Positions 1-7,100 of a stretch of 9,416 nucleotides of DNA are shown here, one piece after another. The notes beneath the pieces were generated by a model, which was not told where the DNA came from, searched no databases, and worked only from the letters and a program-made list of their open reading frames with translations. The stretch lies in assembly GCA_039805565.1 (NCBI GenBank), contig JBDLTZ010000180.1, positions 1 through 9,416 on the forward strand, written 5' to 3'. The translations under genes and the position numbers were made by a program. Within the stretch, counting starts at the first letter, position 1, and each line of letters opens with the position of its first letter. Origin of the DNA: CALJIC01 sp039805565. GTDB lineage: Bacteria > Chloroflexota > Chloroflexia > Chloroflexales > Roseiflexaceae.

Positions 1-1
1 C

Positions 2-172
2 CTCTCCCACAGCGCCGAGAAGGAAGATCTCGACGGCTTCCTGTTACGGCAGGGGCCGGCAGCCCTCACCCGACTACTGCACCGCACGCCGGTCCCGCTT
101 CGCGCCTTCATCGACCGCCTGCCCCCGGCCCTCCTGCGTGCCGCCAACCTTGAGCTGCGGCCACGCTGGTGA
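2..172 (+). CDS. C-terminal end of an unrecognised protein (5' truncated by window edge)
   Basis: An open frame runs from the window edge to a TGA at 170-172, giving the last 56 residues of a protein whose start lies upstream. The visible part is leucine-, proline- and arginine-rich, contains the stretch RTPVPLRAFIDRLPPALLRA, and ends in LELRPRW. It looks like an amphipathic helical tail, with no recognisable catalytic motif or membrane segment. The frame is supported by its lack of stops up to the edge and by the tight spacing to the next gene, whose ATG lies 21 bases after this stop. That spacing suggests the two are co-transcribed. I do not recognise the family, and a function cannot be assigned from so short a piece. 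Confidence 0.6.
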   Translation, partial: LSHSAEKEDLDGFLLRQGPAALTRLLHRTPVPLRAFIDRLPPALLRAANLELRPRW

Positions 173-193
173 GGACTTGCACTGGAGGTCACC

Positions 194-688
194 ATGCCCC
201 GCCCAACAGCTACCGCTACGCCTGAGCCCCAACGTCACGGCACATCACTGCACGTGGCGCCCGCCCAGCCGCCCGTTCTGGTTCGCCCGGCCCTGCCGGC
301 TCGCGTACCGCCTGCGACGCTCGCTCGTCGCGTCCCTACCTCGCCCCCCACGCCGGCTCAGCCGGTCCAGCGCCGTACGCGGCGCCCGTGGCCGAAGCTC
401 GCCTGGCTGGCGGTCGTCGCCCTCAGCCTGCTGGCCATCATCGGGGGGACGTTCACGTTCCTGCTGCTGACGGGGCAGGACAAGGTGATCGCCTGGATGG
501 TCGTCGGCTGCGTGCTGGTCGTCGTCTTCGGGACGCCCCTGCTCTGTGTCGTCGGCCTGGTCGTGTTCTACTTCTGGGCGCTGTCCCGTGTCGGCCGCGC
601 CCGCACGATTCCCACCCGCTCAAAGCCCGCGCCTGCTGCCCATCGGGATGACCCGGTGGTCTGGGGAGAGGTGGTCTTCGATGACTGA
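194..688 (+). CDS. Small proline-rich membrane protein, probable two-helix hairpin
   Basis: This is a 164-residue protein. The ATG at 194 is preceded by a GGAGGT ribosome binding site at 184-189. Residues 1-60 form a proline-, alanine- and threonine-rich, probably disordered segment. A basic patch (RRTRRPWPK, about 60-68) precedes a first hydrophobic segment at about 69-93. A second, longer hydrophobic stretch spans about 98-130 and contains a Gly-Thr-Pro in its middle. The basic SRVGRAR at 131-137 follows. By the positive-inside rule both ends should face the cytoplasm, with a very short outside loop (TGQDK). The C-terminus ends acidic (VVFDD). No family is recognised. The stop overlaps the next gene's start by 8 bases, which suggests translational coupling. 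It could be a membrane anchor or accessory protein of a mobile element; that is a guess. Confidence 0.72.
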   Translation: MPRPTATATPEPQRHGTSLHVAPAQPPVLVRPALPARVPPATLARRVPTSPPTPAQPVQRRTRRPWPKLAWLAVVALSLLAIIGGTFTFLLLTGQDKVIAWMVVGCVLVVVFGTPLLCVVGLVVFYFWALSRVGRARTIPTRSKPAPAAHRDDPVVWGEVVFDD

Positions 689-1211
689 GATCACCCTGCT
701 ACCCGGCCGCCCGGGTGCGGCGCTCATCGCCCGCTTTGTTGCCGAGTCGCTGCTGGACTACCCCCTCGTCGACGGTATCGACGCCCGCTTGCAGGCGTGG
801 AGCACTGGCGAGGGCTGCTGGGTTGTGGCCTTTACCCCCGATGGCGCCGCCGGCATCGCCTGCCTGGTGACGCTGGACGACGGGCCGTTTGCGGGTGACC
901 ACTGCCTGTTCTGGCTCGAGGTGCTGCCCGACGCTCAGGGAAGCGGAGTCGGTCGCGCGTTGCTCGCCTGGGCGACGCAGCAGGCCCCGCGCCTGGTTAT
1001 CGCGCCCACGCCCGGCTCAGCTTCCTTCTACACCGGATTGCTCCCACACGCCGAACCCCACGGCAGCATGTTCGTAGTCGAGCCACCCGAGGATGTCCGC
1101 CGCGCGGCACAAGCCATCTACAAGGGAGAACGCTATGGCCTACAAAGAGGTCAACGCGATCACGCTCACGGGGCAGATCGCGGCCGAGCCGGAGATGCGC
1201 TTCACGGGTGA
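681..1211 (+). CDS. GNAT-family N-acetyltransferase
   Basis: This 176-residue protein reads as a GNAT fold, which in known members transfers an acetyl group from acetyl-CoA to an amine. The diagnostic motif A is at residues 79-92 (LEVLPDAQGSGVGR, fitting the family Q/R-x-x-G-x-G/A pyrophosphate-binding loop). A motif-B-like SASFYTGLL follows at 113-121. The acceptor substrate cannot be told. The ATG at 681 is chosen over the longer open frame from 546 because it has a GGGGAGAGG site at 663-671 and the upstream part lies inside the membrane-protein gene. The last 25 residues are read from bases that also encode the start of the SSB-like gene, in another frame. They are Arg/Gly/His-rich and unlike a GNAT terminus, so the functional fold probably ends near residue 150. 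The long overlap could reflect a lost stop codon or a small sequencing error near the end. Confidence 0.8.
   Translation: MTEITLLPGRPGAALIARFVAESLLDYPLVDGIDARLQAWSTGEGCWVVAFTPDGAAGIACLVTLDDGPFAGDHCLFWLEVLPDAQGSGVGRALLAWATQQAPRLVIAPTPGSASFYTGLLPHAEPHGSMFVVEPPEDVRRAAQAIYKGERYGLQRGQRDHAHGADRGRAGDALHG
1124..1128 (+). promoter_or_regulatory. Ribosome binding site for the SSB-like gene
   Basis: GGGAG lies six bases before the ATG at 1135. It selects this start over the in-frame upstream ATG at 1093, which has no comparable site and would add 14 residues (MSAARHKPSTRENA) unlike the beginning of an SSB. The site lies inside the acetyltransferase reading frame, so the two genes are probably translated from one message. 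Confidence 0.6.
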
Positions 1212-1632
1212 GGGCGAGCCGTTCACAACGCTCACGCTCCTCTGCCGCCAGCCCACAGGCCGCGACCCACACGCTCACGAACGCTTTCGCCTTGTCGCCC
1301 GGGGCGAGCCCCTGGCCGAGCAGTGCAACGACTTGCTCCCCGATGCCCACGTGCTGGTCACCGGGCGGCTCCAGTCCTCGACGACCGAGGACCCGGCCGA
1401 GCGTGCGCAGACGCCCTACGAGGTGCTTGTGCGCGAGGTGCTGGTCCTGAATAGTCTGCCGCTGGAGCAGCCCACCATTACGAGAGATGCGGCTCCGCCC
1501 TCGCGACCCCCCATTGCTCGTCCTGTCCCGCCCACACGCGCCGGCACCACACCGGCTGCGCCCTCGTCTCCCCCATCGGTGCCCCGGCCCGGTATCCCCC
1601 GCGGCCCCCGGCGCAACCCCTCGAATGCCTGA
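1135..1632 (+). CDS. ssb: Single-stranded DNA-binding protein-like OB-fold protein with proline-rich tail and no acidic tip
   Basis: This 165-residue protein starts MAYKEVNAITLTGQIAAEPEM, the typical SSB opening (strand, then G-x-I/L-x-x-x-P-E). It continues with FTTLTLLCRQ, HERFRLVARGEPLAEQC and AHVLVTGRLQSS, matching the consecutive OB-fold strands of bacterial SSBs, including the 'G-x-L-A-E' and 'V-x-V-x-G-R-L' landmarks. The OB fold spans about residues 5-107. Known SSBs coat single-stranded DNA during replication and repair and recruit partners through an acidic C-terminal tip ending in Pro-Phe. Here the tail (about 111-165) is strongly proline-rich, with 17 prolines and several arginines, has no acid after Asp118 and ends in RRNPSNA. 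The usual recruitment tip is therefore missing. The next gene downstream ends in a tip of that kind. Context suggests an accessory SSB of a mobile element rather than the chromosomal copy. Confidence 0.82.
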   Translation: MAYKEVNAITLTGQIAAEPEMRFTGEGEPFTTLTLLCRQPTGRDPHAHERFRLVARGEPLAEQCNDLLPDAHVLVTGRLQSSTTEDPAERAQTPYEVLVREVLVLNSLPLEQPTITRDAAPPSRPPIARPVPPTRAGTTPAAPSSPPSVPRPGIPRGPRRNPSNA

Positions 1633-1696
1633 ATGTTTCTCCCTCGGGCTGCCCGCCTGTCGCGGCGCGGCCTGCTGATCGTTTGCCCACAGCAAG

Positions 1697-1702
1697 AAGG
1701 AG
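1697..1702 (+). promoter_or_regulatory. Ribosome binding site deciding the start at 1710
   Basis: AAGGAG lies seven bases before the ATG at 1710. It favours this start over the in-frame TTG at 1683, which would place the site inside the coding region. Confidence 0.65.
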
Positions 1703-1709
1703 CCACCCT

Positions 1710-2519
1710 ATGAGCACGTTCGCGGAGCGGATCGCCACGGTGGAGACGCCGGTCGTCAACGACGCGGCCCCCACCACCCCGGCCATCTGGTGGTACAACG
1801 GGAACAAGCAGGCGAAGACGCCGGGCGTCTTCTACGTCAAGGGCACGGCGCTCCAGCAGGAGCCGGCCGAGCCCTGGGCGCCCTCGGCGCGCTTCGACAA
1901 CGAAACCGGCTTCGAGACGTCCGCCCTTCACCTCGCCCCGATTACCTGGCGCCAGCAGCCCTACCGCGTCGTCGAGGTCGTCTCAAACGGCACCCAGCGC
2001 AAGGACCGGCGCTATCTCACGGACTGGGAGCCCGGCGCGCAGATCCACACCGAGATCGTCTGTCTCGCCGCCGGCATCGCCGAGCCGGTCGTCTGGTCAT
2101 TCCACGGCATGACCGGCCGCGCGGTGATGGGCAAGAGCGGCATCTTCAACAGCTACCGGCACGGCCTGCTGCGCGGCGCCGAGAAGGTCGCCGGTAAACG
2201 CCTGCCGCTGTGGACGTTCTGGTTGCCGATCACGACCCTGCGCAACGCGAAGGGGCAGATCACCTACACCGACACCGGCCACGGCTCGCTCGTCACCCTG
2301 CCTATGCTCGACTGGCCCACAGCACCCGAGCCTGAGCTGATCGACACGCTCTTCGTCGGCGAGGAGTGGGTCGCCTACGGCTACGAGGTGCGCCGCCAGT
2401 TCGAGAGCTGGCGCACACAGCGCCGCGGTACTAACGGCGCGGCGAACGGCACCGGTGCGACCAATGGCCACACCCAGAACGATGAGGCCATCTACGACGA
2501 GGAGGAAGTCCCGCTGTAG
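1710..2519 (+). CDS. Unrecognised protein with an SSB-like acidic C-terminal tip
   Basis: This protein has 269 residues. The body (about 25-235) is rich in aromatic residues and alternating beta-type stretches (WWYNGNKQAKTPGVFYVKGTAL at 27-48, EIVCLAAGIAEPVVWSF, LPLWTFWLPI), which would fit a mostly beta, nucleic-acid-binding domain. I do not recognise the family. A low-complexity linker follows at about 239-257 (TNGAANGTGATNGHTQ), then an acidic tip, DEAIYDEEEVPL. Globular domain, flexible Gly/Asn linker and acidic tip ending in hydrophobic-Pro-hydrophobic is the layout of bacterial SSB and phage T7 gp2.5-type proteins, though here the last residue is Leu rather than Phe. It lies 77 bases after the SSB-like gene, whose own tail lacks such a tip. 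A role as a single-strand DNA-binding or recombination mediator protein is an inference. A strong hairpin follows the stop. Confidence 0.8.
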   Translation: MSTFAERIATVETPVVNDAAPTTPAIWWYNGNKQAKTPGVFYVKGTALQQEPAEPWAPSARFDNETGFETSALHLAPITWRQQPYRVVEVVSNGTQRKDRRYLTDWEPGAQIHTEIVCLAAGIAEPVVWSFHGMTGRAVMGKSGIFNSYRHGLLRGAEKVAGKRLPLWTFWLPITTLRNAKGQITYTDTGHGSLVTLPMLDWPTAPEPELIDTLFVGEEWVAYGYEVRRQFESWRTQRRGTNGAANGTGATNGHTQNDEAIYDEEEVPL

Positions 2520-2549
2520 TCGCCTGAATCAACCACGAGCCTTCCACCG

Positions 2550-2590
2550 CGAGCCCGTATCACGTCTGTGATGCGGGCTCGTCTTGTTTC
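2550..2590 (+). terminator. Hairpin with T-rich tail, terminator-like, between the 269-residue and 483-residue genes
   Basis: Bases 2550-2563 pair with 2568-2581 (14 pairs, one of them a G-U wobble) around the four-base loop GTCT. TCTTGTTTC follows. This is the form of a Rho-independent terminator, although the T-tract is interrupted. The 3' arm ends only 31 bases before the ATG at 2612, and the ribosome binding site lies between, so no separate promoter fits after it. It may be a leaky terminator, an attenuator or an RNA-processing hairpin. Confidence 0.72.
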
Positions 2591-2601
2591 CAGCTACCCG
2601 T

Positions 2602-2607
2602 GAGGTG
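2602..2607 (+). promoter_or_regulatory. Ribosome binding site deciding the start at 2612
   Basis: GAGGTG lies four bases before the ATG at 2612. The in-frame GTG at 2600 overlaps the upstream edge of this site and has nothing of the kind before it, so the ATG is the better start. Confidence 0.6.
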
Positions 2608-2611
2608 CTTC

Positions 2612-4063
2612 ATGCTCGACTCCCCTGCGAGGGTGTGGGAGCGCGCGGGCGAGGTGCTCCTCAGCCCGCCCGAGCCCTGCCGGCCCTTCATCGACGCGCT
2701 GCGGGCACGCTGCCCCGGCGCACGCTACAGCTCGATCGCCTGGATGGTCCCGCAGGCCCACGGCACAACCGCTGTGGATCTGCTTCGTACCTTCTTCCCG
2801 GTGGTGCAGGATAGCCGCCCGAACGCGGCGCCTGCTCCCGCCTTCGATGACGGCGTCCCGGTTAGCGCCTTCGCCCGCCTCGATCTTGTCCCCGTGCTCA
2901 CGCCGGTTGCGCCGGCGCTGCTCGCCTTCCACAACGATCGTCATGAGGCCCGCTCCCGGTTCTCGGAGGTGGCAGCCGTTGTACCTGACATCCCGGCATC
3001 CCTTGGCCTCGCCGAGGGGCTGGAGGGACGCTGGATGCACGCCTACGCCGCCGCCCGCTTCTGGCAGGAGCTGCACGATGGCTTCAGCCAGGTCGTTCAA
3101 AGCGAGGTCCAACCCGACGGCTCACTCTGTGAGCACCTCGATCCTGAGGCCATCCGCACCTACTGGCTGACGACCCGGGAGCGCCTCTACGGAGTGCCAC
3201 CCGAGTTGCTCGGCCAGCGCTGGTTCCCGCCGCAGTCTACCCTGCCGATCTGGGTCGCCGCGCTGCTCGCCTGTGTGGAAGGGTCGCCCTTCATGCTTGA
3301 CGAGACGACGAATGCGGCTATTCGGACCCTGCCGCCCTGGCCGCTCCGCCGACCCGCCGCCCTGCACCGGCTCGACCTCAAAGACGCCGCGCATTGGCCG
3401 GTCTCGCTCTGCGTGCTGCCGGACAAGCTCAGCCGCGACGGCAACGAGGCCCTGCTGCACCTGAGCGCCGTCAACGGTGTCAGCAAGAACAAGGCGCTCT
3501 GGGCGGCAATCCTCGACGGGCGGCGCGAGCAAATCCCAGTTCGCGCCGGGCGCCAGCGCTACTACCCCCGCCGTGTCGAAGGCCGCAACCAGTATGTCTC
3601 GGACTGGAACGACGAGCCGCTGCCGGCCAGCGGGCTCAGCCATCTCGCCCTCACCCACCGGACGGCCTTCGAGCCGGAGCTTGGCCAGGCGTTCCTGCAC
3701 CTGGCCGGCAACGACCTCGCCGGCGCGCCCGATCTGCCGCTCTTCGCTCAGCAGCTTAGCCGCAGCATCAGCGTGCCGTTCAACCTCGCCTGGGCCGCCC
3801 AGCTGTGGTCCTACGGCACCAACCCCGACGACTCGGAGACGGCGCTCATCACGCCGCTGCCGAGCCTCGGCTGCCAGGGCTACTGGGTGCTTGCCGACGA
3901 GCCGCGCTGGACCAGACTGATCATCGCGGTGCAGCGGGGCATGTCCCCGTCGGCGCTCAGCGAGGACGACCTGGTTGTTACGGAGGTTGGTGCCTCAACC
4001 CGCATAGACGAGGTGGTTGAGCAGGCGGGCGAGGGCGGCGACGACGACGACGAGAGCGAATAG
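2612..4063 (+). CDS. Unrecognised 483-residue protein with acidic tail
   Basis: I do not recognise this family. The protein is soluble-looking: there is no signal peptide and no clear membrane segment. It is rich in Trp, Leu and Pro. Residues 290-335 are basic and polar (SKNKALWAAI, then RREQIPVRAGRQRYYPRRVEGRNQY), which could contact nucleic acid. The C-terminus is strongly acidic (about 465-483: IDEVVEQAGEGGDDDDESE), with no terminal hydrophobic residue, so it is not an SSB-type tip. No Walker A, helicase, nuclease or polymerase motif was found by eye. The gene lies between the acidic-tipped protein and the methyltransferase-helicase fusion, with terminator-like hairpins on both sides. By position it probably belongs to the same DNA-processing module, but its function cannot be told from sequence alone. 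Codon usage looks like that of its neighbours, and the unbroken frame of this length on the shared strand supports a real gene. Confidence 0.82.
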   Translation: MLDSPARVWERAGEVLLSPPEPCRPFIDALRARCPGARYSSIAWMVPQAHGTTAVDLLRTFFPVVQDSRPNAAPAPAFDDGVPVSAFARLDLVPVLTPVAPALLAFHNDRHEARSRFSEVAAVVPDIPASLGLAEGLEGRWMHAYAAARFWQELHDGFSQVVQSEVQPDGSLCEHLDPEAIRTYWLTTRERLYGVPPELLGQRWFPPQSTLPIWVAALLACVEGSPFMLDETTNAAIRTLPPWPLRRPAALHRLDLKDAAHWPVSLCVLPDKLSRDGNEALLHLSAVNGVSKNKALWAAILDGRREQIPVRAGRQRYYPRRVEGRNQYVSDWNDEPLPASGLSHLALTHRTAFEPELGQAFLHLAGNDLAGAPDLPLFAQQLSRSISVPFNLAWAAQLWSYGTNPDDSETALITPLPSLGCQGYWVLADEPRWTRLIIAVQRGMSPSALSEDDLVVTEVGASTRIDEVVEQAGEGGDDDDESE

Positions 4064-4102
4064 TCGCGACATGGGCGCCAGTGGCGCTTGCAAACCACAC
4101 CT

Positions 4103-4137
4103 GAAGCGGCAGAGAGCACAGGCTCTGCCGCTTTCTC
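4103..4137 (+). terminator. Hairpin with T-rich tail, terminator-like, before the methyltransferase-helicase gene
   Basis: AAGCGGCAGAG at 4104-4114 pairs perfectly with CTCTGCCGCTT at 4123-4133 around an eight-base loop, and the 3' arm runs into TTTCTCGT. The hairpin begins 40 bases after the preceding stop, and its 3' arm ends 24 bases before the ATG at 4157, with the ribosome binding site between. The weak T-tract makes full termination doubtful. Attenuation or RNA processing are alternatives. Confidence 0.7.
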
Positions 4138-4145
4138 GTGCTACG

Positions 4146-4151
4146 AGGAGG
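4146..4151 (+). promoter_or_regulatory. Ribosome binding site deciding the start at 4157
   Basis: AGGAGG, a near-perfect anti-16S match, lies five bases before the ATG at 4157. The longer frame from 4088 would run through the hairpin at 4103-4137 and place this site inside the coding region, so the 23 upstream residues are rejected. Confidence 0.8.
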
Positions 4152-4156
4152 CGTTT

Positions 4157-7100
4157 ATGACACGTCTGGCGATGGAGGCGAACTTCCAGTACGTCCCCCT
4201 GCCCCGCGAGCTGATCGGCGCGATCGCGTCCTACGTCGCGCCGGCGCCGCCGGTCTCGCGCATGGTCGACATCTGCGCTGGCACCGGCGAGGCGGCGGCA
4301 GGTATGGCGACAGCCTGGGGCATCACACGCGATCGGCTCTACCTCAACGAGCTGGTGGACGGGCGCACAGCCCGCTGCCATGACGTCAGCGACCACGTCC
4401 TGGGCGCTGACGCGATCCGTGCGCTGCAGGTGACGCTCGGCTTCTTCCAGGTCGCGTGGACCAACCCACCCTTCGGCCAGCAGCCGAAGGAGCAGGGCGG
4501 CGGGCGCTACGAGCCACTGTTCTTCAAGCGCATTGTTGAGGAGGGTCGCTGGCTTCAGGCCGGCGGTGTCCATCTGATGCTGGCACCGCATGACGTCTGG
4601 CTGACCAACCGCGCCACGCTCAACCACCTGGCCCGCTGCTACGACCGGGTGACGCTGGTCGCGCTCCCCGAGAAGCATCGCCACTATCGCGAGGTATTGG
4701 TGATCGGCGTCGTGCGCGCAGTCGAGCGCATGGGGCAGGAGCTCCAGGCGCGAGCGCGGCAGATCGCCGAGAAGCTCGCTGGCGACCTGCCAGTCCTGTC
4801 GCTCCAGACGGCACCACGCTACTCCATCCCCGCACCGGTGCGGCAGACGCGGCAGCTGATCTGGCGCGACGCAAACGCCGCCACCCCCGAACAAGCCCAG
4901 GCCGACGTCATGGCCTGCGGCGGGGCCTGGGCCTCGCGGTCCCACCGCACCCGGCTCCACACCGCGCGGCAGGACCGGCGGCGCATCAGGCCGATCTTCC
5001 CCCTGGGAAAGGTAGCCGCGGCGCTGCGCGTCGCCGAGGGCGACATCAACAACATGCCGGTCAGCATCAACGGCCGGGCCGTCCGGATCAAGGGCAGCAC
5101 CCGGAAGACGACGAAGACCTGGCAGGAGGAGCGCGCCGGCAGTGACGGGGCGGCCATCCTCGACAGCCACCGGATGGAGCTACGCGAGCCGGTGGTCGTC
5201 ACGCTCGACACTGAGAGCGCGGCGATGACTCGCTACACCGGCGACGCCGGCATCGCGGCGCTCATGGACATCCCCGACGCAGCGCAGAGCCTGCTCGACG
5301 CCGTGGCTGGGAGCGCGCCGCCGATCTACGACATGACCATCCCGCCCGAGGTGACCGCCGTCGTCCAGGGCATTGTCTCCGTGAGCGGCCGAGCCCTCCC
5401 CGGCTACGCGCCCGGCTACATCCCAATGCAGCAGCACATCATCGCCGCCTCCCACGTCGCCTTTCGCGACCCGGATCCGCACACGGGCAAGCGCCGGAGG
5501 GTGCTCGGCCTGGGCGCGGACATGGGCACGGGGAAGAGCAGCATCGCCGCCGGCACGGCCGAGGTGCTGCGGGTGCTCCAGCCGACCAACCGCGGGCGCG
5601 CCTTCACGACACTCGTCGTCGCCCCGAACCACCTGATTGGCGAACTGACGCAGGTACTGGCCCACGATCAGGCCATACCCGGGCTTGACCGCCCGCCGCT
5701 GCCGCAGTGGATTGCCGAGTGGCGCGATCTGCTACCCCACTGGCACAGCACGATCCTCGAAACGCCCGCACAGGTCTCGGCCTTCTACGCCGGCGCTCAG
5801 GCCGACCCCGCCACGCCGCGGGTCGGATTCATCGCCTTCTCCAAGTTCAGCCTGAGCTGCGGCTGGGAGGTCGCGGCGACAACGCATCGGCCGGCGCCAT
5901 CGGTTCCCATTGCCAACCCCGAGGACGAGGGAGCGGAGCACGAGCCGCGGCTGACCTGGCGCGCCGGGTTCTACGCGCGTCTCAAGGAGGAGGACCAGCG
6001 CGAGTGGGATGCGATTAAGAAGCGCGAGAAAGCGCGCAAGGGTCATGGTCGGCAGGCCCAGCGGGTCGCCGCGGCCAACGGCGACGCGAGCACGACCAGG
6101 GTCTACGGCCCTGGGGTGAGCGAGCGAACCCAGCGGCGCGACCTCCTGTTCCGCTGTGGCCACGCCTTCCGCGAGACGCTCAAGGGCGAGGAGCCGACCC
6201 CGCTCTGGCACTTCGACGGCCTGTTCTGCCCCGACTGCGGCAGGCGCGTGCGGAGCAAAGATGGCTTCCCCCACACCCTCGACACGCTGCGAAAGGCGGG
6301 CATGGTGCGCTGCCAGTTTTGCGGCGGCGTGCTCGGCCAGCAGAGTCGCAAGCAGAACAATGTGGGCGACCGGGCGCTGCCGATCTTCAACGACCCCGCT
6401 TACCTCAACGCCCACGTGACCGAGGTGCGGCCCGGCTCCTCCATGCCCCAGCGGGTGATTCCGTGGGGTGTGCGTCCGACCTCCAACCCCCGTATGGCCC
6501 TCGGCGACTTCATCGTCGCGCGGGGCTACGGCGCTCGGACCGACTTCGTGGTCACCGACGAGTTCCACGCCATGAAGGGACGCTCGTCGGCCAGAGGCCG
6601 CATCTGGGGCCGTCTCATCCGCCACGCGCACCGCTCGGAAGGGCTGACCGGCAGCCCCTACGGGGGCAAGGCCAGCACCGCCTACTGGATGCTCCAGCGC
6701 ATGCAGAACGTCTTCGTGCGCCAGGAGTTCCGCTGGGACGACGAGCAGGCGTTCGTGGAGCGGCTCGGCATCCTCGACACGATCACCTCCCAGGTGGTCG
6801 AGGAGGAGGCCCAGACCTTCAGCGGCAAGCGCAACGCGACCTACGTGCGGGTCGAGGAGCGCAACGGGCTGACGGCCGAGCTGGCGGCGATCATGCAGAG
6901 CCAGTTCATCTTCATCCTGCTCAAGCAGATGGGCTTCCTGCTGCCGCCCTACCACGAGGGCGTGGTGTTCTTCAACCTGCCTGAGGGGCTGGACGAGCAG
7001 TACGCCGCCCTGGTGCGCAAAGGAAAGGAGATCATCAAGGAGCCGGGGGGCAAGGACGCCCTCAGCAGCTACCTCCAGTCCACGCTGACCTACTGCGTGG

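Noticed and set aside
1633..1709. A possible fourth hairpin between the SSB-like gene and the 269-residue gene (GGCTGC with GCGGCC)
   Set aside because: Only about six pairs with a wobble and a long loop, and no T-tract, so it is much weaker than the other three. No promoter with recognisable -35 and -10 boxes is seen in this gap either.
4088..4156. N-terminal extension of the methyltransferase-helicase by 23 residues
   Set aside because: It would encode the hairpin and the AGGAGG site. The ATG at 4157 has ideal spacing to that site.
4157..4700. Reading the methyltransferase as part of a type I restriction-modification system
   Set aside because: There is no specificity subunit or restriction subunit gene in the window, and the helicase has no N-terminal or C-terminal nuclease motif.
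3995..5170. A 391-codon open frame on the - strand across the 4063-4157 junction
   Set aside because: It runs through a terminator-like hairpin and opposite the methyltransferase motifs, and has shadow-like composition.
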